Notes: generated by a model from the letters alone, not told the origin. A stretch of 64,000 bases of DNA from PALSA-1353 sp050012375 (GCA_050012375.1 JBEKHH010000024.1:1-64000); one strand, 5' to 3'; positions 35,654 to 44,003 are shown, counted from the first letter of the stretch. Translations and numbers: made by a program.

Positions 35654-38600
35654 GAGAGGCGTCCTCCACAGAAGAAACTCTCGGTCGACGCAATAGACGA
35701 TACATCGTCGGGACGAAGACAAGGGTCGCAAACGTGGCGAACAAAAGACCGCCAATCACGGCTCGCGCCAGCGGGGCATTCTGCTCTCCGCCTTCGCCGA
35801 TGCCCAGAGCCATGGGGATCATACCCAGGATCATGGCGCCCGCCGTCATCAGCACCGGGCGCAGGCGCGTATAACCGGCGGTAATTGCCGCGGTGCGAGG
35901 ATCGTCGCCGGCTTCCATCCGCTGATTCGCGAAGGTCACGACAAGAATGCTGTTTGCCGTGGTCAGCCCAAGGCACATCAGCGAGCCCATCAGCGCTGGA
36001 ACACTGATCGGCGTCTGCGTCAGGAACAACATCCAAATGACGCCCGCAAGTGCGAATGGAACGGCCATCAGAACGATCAGTGGGTCGAGCCAGCTTTGGA
36101 ATTGAATAACCATCAGCAGGAAAACCAGCACGACGGCCAGACCGATTCCACTGAACAGTCCGTGGAAGCTTTCCGTCATGGTCTGGATTTGGCCGGAGAG
36201 ATTCACGTGGAGGCCGGTTGAAGGATCGGGTCGATCCGCGGTGAGGACGCGCTGCAGGCTGCTGGCGACGCGGCCAAGGTCGGCGCCCTGCACGTTCGCC
36301 TGAATATCAAACACCGGGCGAATATTGAGCTGCGAAAGAATCATCGGGACCGTGCCTCGATCCAGGCGGGCGACATTCATAAGCAATTGCCGCTGCGATG
36401 AATCCGACTTTGCCACGGGAACGGTCAATAGCGATGGAAGAGTATTCACGTGGTACTGGGGCGTCTGGACCAGAAGAGGATAGGTGACGTCGTTGCGGGG
36501 ATTCAACCAGAAATTCGGAGATACCATCGCGCTGGAGCTGAGGGTTACCAGCACGCTGTTGGAGATATCTCTTTGCGTCATGCCCATTTCGCTGGCGAGC
36601 GTGCGGTCCACGGAAACCTTGAACGCCGGCGCGTCAGGAACCTGGAAAATGTGCTCGTCCACCAATCCGGGAACCGTCCCGACGTCGTGCAGGATTTTCA
36701 AAGCAGCGGCATAATCCTGATCGTAATGCGGCCCGGTCACTTGAATGTCGATTGGAGCCGCTTGTCCGAAATTCAGGACTTGGTTCACGATGTCAGCGGG
36801 TTGGAAGAAAAATCGGAGTTCCGGGAAACGTTTGGGAAGCTCGCGGCGCAAATCCGCCATGTGTTGTTCGGTTGGCGTGTGGTTTTTCTTCAGCGCGATC
36901 AGGATTTCCCCGTCCATCGGCCCGACGGTGGCCGAATCGCTCAATGCGATGTTGATCCCGCTGTATGGCAGGCCGATGTTGTCCAGGACGACGTCGACCT
37001 GATTGTCGCCCACGACGCCGCGGAGGGCCGATTCAACCTTGGCGAAATCTTCTTCCGTTTGCTCGATTTTTGTGCCGCCCGGAGCGCGCACGTGCAGGCG
37101 CATCTGGCCGGCATCGACGTTCGGAAAGAAATCCATCCCCAGCCTGGGAAACAAAAGACCTGACGCCGCCATTAAGACCAGGAAGAACGCGACGGTCGGC
37201 ACGGGACGGATCGTGCACCATGCAACCGCGGCGCGATACGTTTCTCGAAACCAGACAAAGCCGTCGTCGAAACCACGGTGAATCAGCTTGAATGGATTGG
37301 ACGTCTTCCGATGCCGATGCGCCGGATCGTGATCCTCATGCATCTTAAGGTGCACGGAAGAGCGCATCAGGGATTTGAATAAAACCGGCACCAGAGTAAA
37401 CGACAGAACCAGGCTTGCCAGCAGAGAAACAATCACCGACAACGACATCGGGCTGAACAGATACTTGGCGGTTCCTTCAAGCAGGAAGACGGGGACGAAT
37501 ACGATGCTGATCGCCAGCGTCGCCAGCATCGTCGGCGTGCCGACCTCGCCTGCACCATCGATGATCGACAATTCAAGAGGATGGCCGAGTCCCAGCCATC
37601 GCTCGATATTTTCGATGACGACGGTTCCGTTATCGACCAGAATTCCAACCGCCAGGGCGAAGCCTCCCAGCGTCATGGTATTGAGCGTCTGGTGCAGGCA
37701 ATACATCACAAGTATCGCGGTGATGACGGACAAAGGAATGGACGCCAGAATAATCAGCGTTAGCCGCCAATTTCCGAGAAAGAGAAGGATCATCAGCGCG
37801 GTCAGGGCCGCCGCCATCAGCCCGCTCATCACCACGCTGTTCAGGGCCGCCTTGACGAATATGGATTGATCGAACAGCGCCCTGATCGACATGCCGCTGG
37901 GCAATAGATGCTCGATGTCCGGCAGCGCCTCGCGGATGCCATTGATCACCGAAAGCGTGGAGACGCCACCCGTCTTTCGAATAGTCATGAGCGCGCCCGG
38001 CCGGCCATTTTCGTCCACGGCGTTGGTCTGAACGATGTAACCATCGCGCACGTTGCCGATGTCGCGGACAAACACCGTTGTCTTACCCAGTGTCTTGATC
38101 GGGAAGCTATTCAGCGCCGCCACGGTTTCGGTGCTGTTGTTCAGGGGGACTTGGTAATCAATGTCGCCGATCTTGGCATCGCCCGATGGCGCTTGCAGGT
38201 TTTGATTTTCCAGGGCATTGACTACATCGTCGGGCGTCATTCCGCGCGACCGCAGCGCATCCATGTTGAGATCGACCATGATCACCCGCGGCTTCCCGCC
38301 ATAGGGATATGGAACCTGAGCGCCGTGGACGACGGCCAGGTCAGGCCGAAGAACCTGCTGTCCAAAATCCGTCATTCGCTCGTCGGGCAGAAACCGGCTT
38401 GCCAAGCTTAGCTGAATGATTGGAACATCAGTCGCGCCATATCGGATAATCAGGGGCGGCGTAATGTTTCGCGGCATGCTCTTCAGCACGGTTTGGGCGC
38501 AGCTCGATAGCTGCGACACGGCCCGGCTTACGTCCGCGCCTTCGTGCAGATAGACCTTGATGACCCCAACCCCGTTGTAGCTGTTCGCTTCCAGACGAGA

Positions 38601-38834
38601 GATGTCGTCCACGAGCGAGGCCATCTGTCGTTCATGCTTGACGAGGATGCGATTCTGGATTTCCTCAGCGCTCATGCCGTTGTAGGTCCAGACGACGCTG
38701 ACAACGGGAATATCGATCTCTGGGAAAATATCCACCGGCATGCGCATAGCCGCCCCGATGCCCAGAAGGCAAACCAGAATCAGCACCGCGAACACGGTGT
38801 ACGGACGTTTCAGCACGAACGCGACGACCGACAT
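35640..38834 (-). CDS. RND efflux pump permease (HAE1/AcrB superfamily)
   Basis: A 1064-residue proton-driven exporter with two repeats of six helices and two large periplasmic loops. The N-terminus FVLKRPYTVFAVLILVCLLG is standard. The TM4 relay segment reads GILVDNGTVVIENIERWL, where AcrB has two adjacent aspartates; here the second is Asn, as in a subgroup of HAE1 pumps. The second-half signature RPVLMTAGAMILGMIPMALG is present. It is the first gene of the operon, with adaptor and channel genes downstream. Its start faces a long intergenic region with palindromic operator-like sequence (39046-39077). Confidence 0.92.
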   Translation of the reverse strand: MSVVAFVLKRPYTVFAVLILVCLLGIGAAMRMPVDIFPEIDIPVVSVVWTYNGMSAEEIQNRILVKHERQMASLVDDISRLEANSYNGVGVIKVYLHEGADVSRAVSQLSSCAQTVLKSMPRNITPPLIIRYGATDVPIIQLSLASRFLPDERMTDFGQQVLRPDLAVVHGAQVPYPYGGKPRVIMVDLNMDALRSRGMTPDDVVNALENQNLQAPSGDAKIGDIDYQVPLNNSTETVAALNSFPIKTLGKTTVFVRDIGNVRDGYIVQTNAVDENGRPGALMTIRKTGGVSTLSVINGIREALPDIEHLLPSGMSIRALFDQSIFVKAALNSVVMSGLMAAALTALMILLFLGNWRLTLIILASIPLSVITAILVMYCLHQTLNTMTLGGFALAVGILVDNGTVVIENIERWLGLGHPLELSIIDGAGEVGTPTMLATLAISIVFVPVFLLEGTAKYLFSPMSLSVIVSLLASLVLSFTLVPVLFKSLMRSSVHLKMHEDHDPAHRHRKTSNPFKLIHRGFDDGFVWFRETYRAAVAWCTIRPVPTVAFFLVLMAASGLLFPRLGMDFFPNVDAGQMRLHVRAPGGTKIEQTEEDFAKVESALRGVVGDNQVDVVLDNIGLPYSGINIALSDSATVGPMDGEILIALKKNHTPTEQHMADLRRELPKRFPELRFFFQPADIVNQVLNFGQAAPIDIQVTGPHYDQDYAAALKILHDVGTVPGLVDEHIFQVPDAPAFKVSVDRTLASEMGMTQRDISNSVLVTLSSSAMVSPNFWLNPRNDVTYPLLVQTPQYHVNTLPSLLTVPVAKSDSSQRQLLMNVARLDRGTVPMILSQLNIRPVFDIQANVQGADLGRVASSLQRVLTADRPDPSTGLHVNLSGQIQTMTESFHGLFSGIGLAVVLVFLLMVIQFQSWLDPLIVLMAVPFALAGVIWMLFLTQTPISVPALMGSLMCLGLTTANSILVVTFANQRMEAGDDPRTAAITAGYTRLRPVLMTAGAMILGMIPMALGIGEGGEQNAPLARAVIGGLLFATFATLVFVPTMYRLLRRPRVSSVEDASLAKL

Positions 38835-39045
38835 CGAATACCTACTCCCAGAATCAGTTTAGGAAGGATTTACTGAACCACGCTGCGGCCCCTCCTCAAA
38901 TTTCGCCATTGCCACAGCGGCATTTCGTCGCAGCGACAATTTGTTGGAGCAAAGCTGCGAAGAACCATCTCACGCATTTCTGTCTTTCCTGTTAATTTAT
39001 CCTGAGTCTCGGTCTTCGTTGCAAGAAATCTGAACTGAATTCGAC

Positions 39046-39077
39046 TACTACTCATTGTTGACAATCAACTTGTAGTA
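39046..39077. promoter_or_regulatory. nested palindrome overlapping a TTGACA box
   Basis: Outer arms TACTAC (39046-39051) and GTAGTA (39072-39077) enclose inner arms GTTGA and TCAAC around CAA. TTGACA (39058-39063) lies in the centre. TATAAT follows at 39085-39090, but the 21-bp spacing is too long for a standard promoter; CTATAT at 39082 gives 18. This looks like an operator for the divergent pump and porin genes. Confidence 0.55.
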
Positions 39078-39110
39078 TTTCCTATATAATTAGAAGAAAA
39101 TCGTATAAAC

Positions 39111-39133
39111 CCTCTGTTTACAAACAACAGAGG
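39111..39133. promoter_or_regulatory. 8-bp-arm inverted repeat
   Basis: CCTCTGTT (39111-39118) and AACAGAGG (39126-39133) enclose TACAAAC. No T-run follows, so an operator or 5'-leader hairpin is more likely than a terminator. Confidence 0.55.
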
Positions 39134-39233
39134 ATTTGACAGAATCCAGAGCGACAGATTAGCTACTACTCCGATAGGAAAAGTGTATATCCGAGATTCG
39201 ATGCGTTGGTATCGCGTCCCACTCGGAGGCAAC

Positions 39234-39326
39234 CCTCGGAAGGTGACAGCGAGGCGAACAGCGGCTTGCAGACCGCTCCCCCGCGCGCAGAATACGCCCG
39301 CGCGGAGAACACACCTCTACGAGGAG
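39234..39326 (+). promoter_or_regulatory. structured 5' leader of the porin gene
   Basis: Four perfect small hairpins follow each other: CCTCG/CGAGG (39234, 39250), AGCGG/CCGCT (39260, 39273), CCGCGCG/CGCGCGG (39281, 39299) and CCTC/GAGG (39314, 39321). The last one covers the ribosome-binding site AGGAG of ATG 39333. No known riboswitch class was matched. Translational control is inferred. Confidence 0.5.
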
Positions 39327-39332
39327 AATACG

Positions 39333-40835
39333 ATGAAGCATCAGATGGTCGCCGAAGGCGCGTCCGCCTCGGGAATTACGTTGAATAGTTTAACAGCAAT
39401 ATGCTCGTTGCGGCTCGGCAGAGCGCTCATGCTTGTCATAGCCGTGATCTTCGGATTTTTCCCCTGCATCTCGCGCGCCGACGAAGCCGCCGCCACCCAG
39501 CCTACCTCCGTCCAACAGGACAACGCCGAACTACGAACCGAGGTCAATCAGCTCAAGACCAAGGTGGAAAAGTTGGAGGCCAATCAATCGGCTGGCGGCC
39601 AAACGTCACAGCAACCGGCCGTTGTCCCAAATACCAACCAGTCGGCATTCCCCGCGTTCCATTTCACCAGTGGATATGATCCGGCTGTCGGCTTCGTCAT
39701 CCGCAGCGATGATGGGGAGTTCTCACTCCATCCCGGCATCGTGCTCGATTTCCGGAATATGACCAGCTACCGCGAAAAGCTCGTTCCCAACAGCGGCGGC
39801 GAAGTGCCCAAGCCCGGCTATACCACCGAAAACGGGTTCGATGTCACGCGCGCTCGTTTGACATTCGACGGCCGGGTCACTCAAAACGTCAGCTATTTCG
39901 TGCAGTTCCAGGACGATCAAGGCACGTCGTTCGGGCTGCTTGATGCTTATTGGGCTTATCATTTCGGAAAAGATTCCCCCTTCGCGCTGAAAGTCGGACA
40001 ATTCAAGGACCCCGTCTGGCACGAGCGGAATTTGAGCGAGGCGGATCTGCTCGCCGTGGATCGCTCCCTGGTGGAATATCTGCTGGGCGGCGGACAAACC
40101 GGCCGCGTGCAGGGCGTCGACTTGATGTACGACCAGGATCGTGTGCGCACCCAACTCGTATTTCACGACGGATTCAACAGCATCAACACGAAATTCTTCG
40201 ATGCCGGCGGCTTGGGCGCAGGCGTCGGCAGCGGGTCGGGCGTTACGCCGGACAATTTCGGCGCCAGCGGCCGGGCGGAATTTCTCCTCCTCGGCAACCG
40301 AACCCCTGATTTCAATCCTTACACCGAATATGACAAGCAATTCACCGCTCTGGGCGACAAACAGGATATTCTCGTGCTCGGCGCGGGCGCGGACTTCACG
40401 CAGGCAAGCTCCAACGACGCCTTCTTTCACACCGCCGACCTGCAGTACGACACGGCCTGCGGATTCTCAGCTTACGGCGCATACCTGGGCACATACCGCG
40501 ACCTGCACACCAATCAGGGCGTGGTCCCGGGATTCTATTACGATCCCGGCTTCGTCTTTCAGGTGGCATATCTTGTCACGCCCAAGATCGAGCCCTTTGC
40601 GCGATACGACTACACCTATCTGCCGCTTGGCTCCACGACCGGTCTGCTCACCGGAGAGGCCCAGGAGATCACCGTCGGCGCAAACTATTACCTTTACCAC
40701 CAAAACCTGAAGTTCACGCTGGACGCGTCGTGGCTGCCCAACGGCGCCCCGAGCGATTCAGATGCCCTGGGAATCCTTAAAGACAGCGGCCACGGCGAGT
40801 ACGTCCTGCGGGCGCAGTTCCAGCTTGCCATATGA
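39333..40835 (+). CDS. phosphate-selective-type porin (OprP/OprO-like)
   Basis: The start is ATG 39333 with AGGAG six bases upstream; the longer frame from 39183 covers the structured leader. About 500 residues: a late signal peptide (LMLVIAVIFGFFPCISRA) after an unusually long ~30-residue n-region, and a coiled coil (NAELRTEVNQLKTKVEKLEA). The barrel begins IRSDDGEFSLHPGIVLDF, with ENGFDVTRARLTFDGR and LKVGQFKDPVWHERNLSE as in the other porins of this window. The C-terminus is LRAQFQLAI. It is divergent from the RND operon, suggesting coordinated control of uptake and efflux. Ligand selectivity is unknown. Confidence 0.85.
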   Translation: MKHQMVAEGASASGITLNSLTAICSLRLGRALMLVIAVIFGFFPCISRADEAAATQPTSVQQDNAELRTEVNQLKTKVEKLEANQSAGGQTSQQPAVVPNTNQSAFPAFHFTSGYDPAVGFVIRSDDGEFSLHPGIVLDFRNMTSYREKLVPNSGGEVPKPGYTTENGFDVTRARLTFDGRVTQNVSYFVQFQDDQGTSFGLLDAYWAYHFGKDSPFALKVGQFKDPVWHERNLSEADLLAVDRSLVEYLLGGGQTGRVQGVDLMYDQDRVRTQLVFHDGFNSINTKFFDAGGLGAGVGSGSGVTPDNFGASGRAEFLLLGNRTPDFNPYTEYDKQFTALGDKQDILVLGAGADFTQASSNDAFFHTADLQYDTACGFSAYGAYLGTYRDLHTNQGVVPGFYYDPGFVFQVAYLVTPKIEPFARYDYTYLPLGSTTGLLTGEAQEITVGANYYLYHQNLKFTLDASWLPNGAPSDSDALGILKDSGHGEYVLRAQFQLAI

Positions 40836-40905
40836 GACTGGAAGCAAGTATTTGGCTGGGTGTTGCGCCCGAGTCATTATTTTGATCGCGTTATGCATTC
40901 CATAA

Positions 40906-40944
40906 TATAACGCCCTCCTTCTCAAGCGAAGGAAAGGTGTTATA
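40906..40944 (+). promoter_or_regulatory. hairpin masking the ribosome-binding site of the BBP2-like porin gene
   Basis: Outer arms TATAACGCC (40906-40914) and GGTGTTATA (40936-40944) pair with one G-T. Inner arms CCTTC (40917-40921) and GAAGG (40928-40932) pair around TCAAGC. The GGAAAGG ribosome-binding site lies in the 3' side, and the hairpin ends on the A of ATG 40944. Confidence 0.6.
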
Positions 40945-42413
40945 TGCGGTTGTTTGCCCCTTCCGGGCGGTCAGGAATCATAACGGCTCATTCGGTAGTG
41001 ATGATGCTGGTGCTGGCATCTGCCGCGCCGGCGCTGGCGCAGACGCACCCGTCCGACGCCGGCTCAACCGATTCCTCAGACCAATCCAATGCCGTTCTCC
41101 AAAAAAAAATCGAAGCGATGCAAGGCCAGGTTACCTCACTGAATAGCGAGGTGGCTGAGCTTCGCCAAGATCAGACCCAGCCGGCGAGCAATGGCGCGTG
41201 GCAGTTCAACTATGCAAATGGTTTTACCGTTCAGGACGGACAGGATTTCACTCTGAAGGTCAACGGCTTGCTGGATGCGCGATATACCTACGTGGACGCG
41301 GACAACCATACCAGCCTGACCAACACCGCTTTGGGAACCGCGCCCGTCGGCGATCTGAGCGGCTTCAGCTTAAACACGGCGCAACTCGCTCTGTCCGGCA
41401 GCGTTTACCAGCACGTTCTTTTCAAGGTCATGGGCAATTTCGGCAGCACCAGTTCATTCACCGCGCCCACCGCCGGCACGTTTCAATTGAACGAAGCCTG
41501 GGGCGCTTTCAGTTTTTCACCTGAACTCAATATTCGAGCGGGTTCCGTGATTATTCCGATCATTCCGCTCAAAACCATCGCCAACTATGGCGGATCTGAG
41601 TTCCCGGACGTTTCCGACGTCACGGTCCCGTTTGCCCCTGGATATGGATTGGGCGCCGATGTCTATGGCTTCGTGGACCATCAGCGCTTTTCTTACGACC
41701 TGATGTTGGGCAACGGATCGAATTCACAGAATCTCGTTGACTCGGCCGTGAACGGCGCGGGCCGCGACAATCGTCTCAGTGCGTACACCCGAGAACAATA
41801 TGCGGGATCGGGAACGGTCCCGGAGTTCAACGACGACCCGGACTTGCAGGACCATTCTCATCTCGCATGGATCCTCGGCGCGGGCTTCGGCTACGAATCT
41901 CAGAATAGCGCCGCCAGCGCCTTTCCCGGTTCGCAAACCGCCACGGCCATACCCGGTTTCTCAGCCGCATCCGGGCCCGGCTACCTCGCCGGCAAATACG
42001 CTCTCGACGGAAATCTATATCGCGCTGCGATCGACTTCCGCACAAAGTATCAGGGCTGGTCCACCTTTACCGAACTCCTTTACCAGGACGTTGCCAGTGA
42101 AGCCGGTCCGATCGTCCCCGGATCCACTCGGACAGAGATTGGGCAATTGGGCTATTTTGTTCAGAGCGGATACTTCCTGGTTCCCCGGCATTTTGAAGTT
42201 GCCGCGCGATTCGGCGAGCTGTACACCCTCAGCTTTCCGCACCACATGGACGAGTACACGCTTGGGCTGAATTACTACTTCGTCGGCGAAAACATGAAAG
42301 TTCAACTGGCCGAAACGTACGTCCCCCAGGCGGCCGCCTTGACCAGCGGGAATGGTTCTTTGGTCAACACCGAGGATTGGACTACCGAACTTCAGTTGCA
42401 GGTAAAATTTTGA
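40944..42413 (+). CDS. OmpL-like beta-barrel porin (BBP2 type)
   Basis: A 489-residue outer-membrane protein. The signal peptide is SVVMMLVLASAAPALAQ. A coiled coil (NAVLQKKIEAMQGQVTSLNS) links to the barrel. The segments FSLNTAQLALSGSVYQHVLF, AGTFQLNEAWGAFSFSPELN and IRAGSVIIPIIPLKT follow the BBP2 (OmpL-like porin-2) pattern of a short N-terminal strand set and a conserved inward loop. The last strands are EYTLGLNYYFVGENMKVQLA and WTTELQLQVKF, with the terminal Phe expected for BAM recognition. It is more distant from the two OprP-like porins. It is convergent with modE (78 bp apart). Confidence 0.78.
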   Translation: MRLFAPSGRSGIITAHSVVMMLVLASAAPALAQTHPSDAGSTDSSDQSNAVLQKKIEAMQGQVTSLNSEVAELRQDQTQPASNGAWQFNYANGFTVQDGQDFTLKVNGLLDARYTYVDADNHTSLTNTALGTAPVGDLSGFSLNTAQLALSGSVYQHVLFKVMGNFGSTSSFTAPTAGTFQLNEAWGAFSFSPELNIRAGSVIIPIIPLKTIANYGGSEFPDVSDVTVPFAPGYGLGADVYGFVDHQRFSYDLMLGNGSNSQNLVDSAVNGAGRDNRLSAYTREQYAGSGTVPEFNDDPDLQDHSHLAWILGAGFGYESQNSAASAFPGSQTATAIPGFSAASGPGYLAGKYALDGNLYRAAIDFRTKYQGWSTFTELLYQDVASEAGPIVPGSTRTEIGQLGYFVQSGYFLVPRHFEVAARFGELYTLSFPHHMDEYTLGLNYYFVGENMKVQLAETYVPQAAALTSGNGSLVNTEDWTTELQLQVKF

Positions 42414-42491
42414 GACGGTAGTCGCGGCGGCGCTCGAACGCTATATTGCCAACGCTCGTAGGTGGTTCTGTATGCTGCGGCACAGGACGGA

Positions 42492-42878
42492 TCAAAAGTA
42501 GGAATCTGCGTCCGTCGCGAGGGAATCAAAAGGGTCGCCAGCAGTCTCCAACAGGTGCTCTAACTGCAACTGCAAATCGCGGTAAGTACGAAGGACGTGC
42601 TGGCCGAGAGCAGTGATTTTCGCCCCCCCTCCGCGATATCCCCCGGTTGTCGTCTTGACCAGGGGCTGCGGCCAGCGCCGATTCATGGACTCTAGGAGCA
42701 TCCATGCCCGTCGATAGCTGAAGTGCAGCCGCCTGGCCGCCTCCGAAAGCGACCCGCACACCATGATTTGATCCAGAAGATCCGCTCCAGCATCCGTGAT
42801 CGCGGATTGTCCGTCGATCTCCAACCAAACTCGTCCGCGCAGCACGAGGGCGCGTCGCCGTTTTGGCCGATGCTTCAT
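42492..42878 (-). CDS. modE: ModE-type winged-helix regulator without molybdate-binding domain
   Basis: A 128-residue protein matching the N-terminal DNA-binding domain of ModE. The helix-turn-helix is GSLSEAARRLHFSYRRAWMLLESMN (shown in two parts: GSLSEAARRLHF, SYRRAWMLLESMN). The wing is VKTTTGGYRGGGAKITALGQ and a helix RTYRDLQLQLEHLL follows. Full-length ModE has two further TOBE domains; here the single-domain Mop protein encoded 4 bp upstream probably supplies molybdate binding. No modABC transporter genes are nearby. It probably regulates a molybdate- or tungstate-linked function. A relic of the same gene pair lies at 25831. Confidence 0.87.
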   Translation of the reverse strand: MKHRPKRRRALVLRGRVWLEIDGQSAITDAGADLLDQIMVCGSLSEAARRLHFSYRRAWMLLESMNRRWPQPLVKTTTGGYRGGGAKITALGQHVLRTYRDLQLQLEHLLETAGDPFDSLATDADSYF

Positions 42879-42882
42879 GGCA

Positions 42883-43113
42883 TCACTTCTCTTCTTCTGT
42901 CGGCAGATCGGTCGAGATAATCACTTCCGTCGCTTTGATGACCGCGACGGCCCGCGCGCCCTTCTTCAGCTTTAAGCGTTTGGCCGAAGAGGTGCTGATG
43001 AGCGACACGATCTGATGTCCGCCGCCGATATCGATGATCACCTCACTCATGACGGCGCCGCGGCGAACTGAAATCACTCTGCCGAGGAATTGATTGCGTG
43101 CACTTAAACCCAT
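42883..43113 (-). CDS. molybdate-binding Mop/TOBE protein (molbindin)
   Basis: A 76-residue single-domain molbindin. It starts MGLSARNQFLGRVISVRRG, has the oxyanion-binding VMSEVIIDIGGGHQIVSLIS, and ends AVIKATEVIISTDLPTEE. Molbindins form hexamers that store or buffer molybdate or tungstate in the cytoplasm. It is followed after 4 bp by modE, so sensor and regulator are made together. The 182 bp upstream carry a fragment of an ArsR gene (43296-43361) and no other gene. Confidence 0.87.
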   Translation of the reverse strand: MGLSARNQFLGRVISVRRGAVMSEVIIDIGGGHQIVSLISTSSAKRLKLKKGARAVAVIKATEVIISTDLPTEEEK

Positions 43114-43295
43114 TCAATTCATTGTCGCCTCAATCTAAGAGGACAACAAGCGGAATGGATAGAGTAGAGAAGTGGCGAGACCGCGCCGGCCAGGCCTACT
43201 GAGCAAGTTCAGTTATGGCACCCCAAAGCCCCAGGTCGTTTCGCCGTCGCCATATTCTATTCCGGCCGGCTGCCAACCTTGTTGTCATGAGCGCG

Positions 43296-43361
43296 TTATC
43301 TCTGCAACAACGTCGCCCGATCGGCCGCCTGCTGGGCCATTCCCTGGCACACTAGTGTGCT
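43296..43361 (-). pseudogene. 3' fragment of a second ArsR gene
   Basis: In the same frame as the ArsR gene and directly after its TGA, the sequence reads STLVCQGMAQQAADRATLLQ and then stops (TAA 43296-43298). This equals the C-terminus of the ArsR protein at 56068 (ELVCRGMAQQAAERAAVL). DNA similarity continues past the stop. A 14-bp palindrome GCACACTAGTGTGC (43347-43360) sits at the junction. It is a relic of gene replacement or duplication. Confidence 0.7.
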
Positions 43362-43706
43362 TCACGCGCCAACTTTTCTCAACAGCCGCGCTTCCGATTC
43401 GGCGTCGCGATGAAGTTTCCGGCAAACCAAGTTGCAGAGTTCGAACACGACCGAATCGCCGACCGAGTACCGAATCTGGTTGCCGTTTCGCTCTCGCTTC
43501 ACCAGGCCGGCGTCGTACATCATCGCCAGGTGCTTCGAGACGTTCGCCTGTTTCAGGCCGGTCCGCTCGCAGAGTTCGTACACATATCCCGGCTCCTGCT
43601 TGAGCGTGTGCAGAATCATAAGCCGGGTCGGATCAGCCAGGACCGAGAACAGACGAGCCACCGACTCGAATTCCGCCGGCAATACTTCAGCATTTCTTTT
43701 AGCCAT
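43362..43706 (-). CDS. ArsR/SmtB family regulator with CxxxC pair
   Basis: A 114-residue repressor. The recognition helix is in ERTGLKQANVSKHLAMMYDA (~47-66) and the wing is RERNGNQIRYSV. No ArsR-type metal ligand set (ELCVCDL) is present. Cysteines occur at 46, 91 and 95; the last two form CNLVC in the C-terminal helix, as in the ArsR at 56068 (CELVC). Together with the adjacent DUF2892, rhodanese and CoA-disulfide reductase genes, this suggests thiol or persulfide sensing; this is inference. It is divergent from the DUF2892/RND operon, and a palindrome lies between them. Confidence 0.85.
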   Translation of the reverse strand: MAKRNAEVLPAEFESVARLFSVLADPTRLMILHTLKQEPGYVYELCERTGLKQANVSKHLAMMYDAGLVKRERNGNQIRYSVGDSVVFELCNLVCRKLHRDAESEARLLRKVGA

Positions 43707-43739
43707 GCAGCGACCTCTTGACTAGATTCTAATCTTGGA

Positions 43740-43751
43740 ATATTGTAATAT
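43740..43751. promoter_or_regulatory. ArsR operator-like palindrome
   Basis: ATATT, GT, AATAT form a perfect palindrome in the AT-rich 84-bp gap between the divergent arsR and DUF2892 genes. The position and symmetry fit an ArsR-family binding site. Confidence 0.55.
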
Positions 43752-43790
43752 AAAGTTTTAACGAAGTCAACCCGATTTCTGGAGGTTCCT

Positions 43791-44003
43791 ATGACACGCC
43801 AATCCGCGGTGCACGTATTCGCCGGATGTCTCCTTCTGCTGAGTCTCGCTTTGGCCCATTGGGTCAGTCCCTGGTGGCTGCTGCTGACGGCCTTCGTGGG
43901 CGCCAATCTGCTGCAATCCGGGTTCACGGGATTCTGTCCCGCCGAAGCGATCTTCGGCAAGCTCGGATTCAAGGACAGCGGCTGTGCGACCAAGGTAAAA
44001 TGA
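43791..44003 (+). CDS. YgaP-type DUF2892 membrane protein
   Basis: A 70-residue protein with a GGAGG ribosome-binding site and ATG 43791. Two hydrophobic helices (~7-23, ~27-42) precede GANLLQSGFTGFCPAEAIF, the signature of the membrane half of YgaP-like rhodaneses, and the conserved Cys lies in FCP. In many bacteria it is fused or adjacent to a rhodanese that handles sulfane sulfur. Here it begins an operon with an adaptor and an RND pump, 45 bp before the adaptor gene. Confidence 0.85.
   Translation: MTRQSAVHVFAGCLLLLSLALAHWVSPWWLLLTAFVGANLLQSGFTGFCPAEAIFGKLGFKDSGCATKVK

Larger units (their letters stand above)
38835..39332. other. 498-bp divergent regulatory region
   Basis: The region separates the minus-strand RND operon from the plus-strand porin gene at 39333. 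It is AT-rich around 39040-39120, unlike its surroundings. It contains the nested palindrome 39046-39077, the 8-bp-arm hairpin 39111-39133, TTGACA-like boxes at 39058 and 39136, a TATAAT at 39085, and four consecutive GC hairpins at 39234-39324. No coding sequence was accepted. Confidence 0.7.

Noticed and set aside
39058..39090. Consensus sigma70 promoter TTGACA...TATAAT
   Set aside because: The spacing is 21 bp, outside the usual 16-18; reported only as part of the operator region.
39213..39330. Known riboswitch (molybdenum cofactor, cobalamin) in the porin leader
   Set aside because: The conserved boxes of these classes are not visible and the gene is a porin; kept only as an unclassified structured leader.
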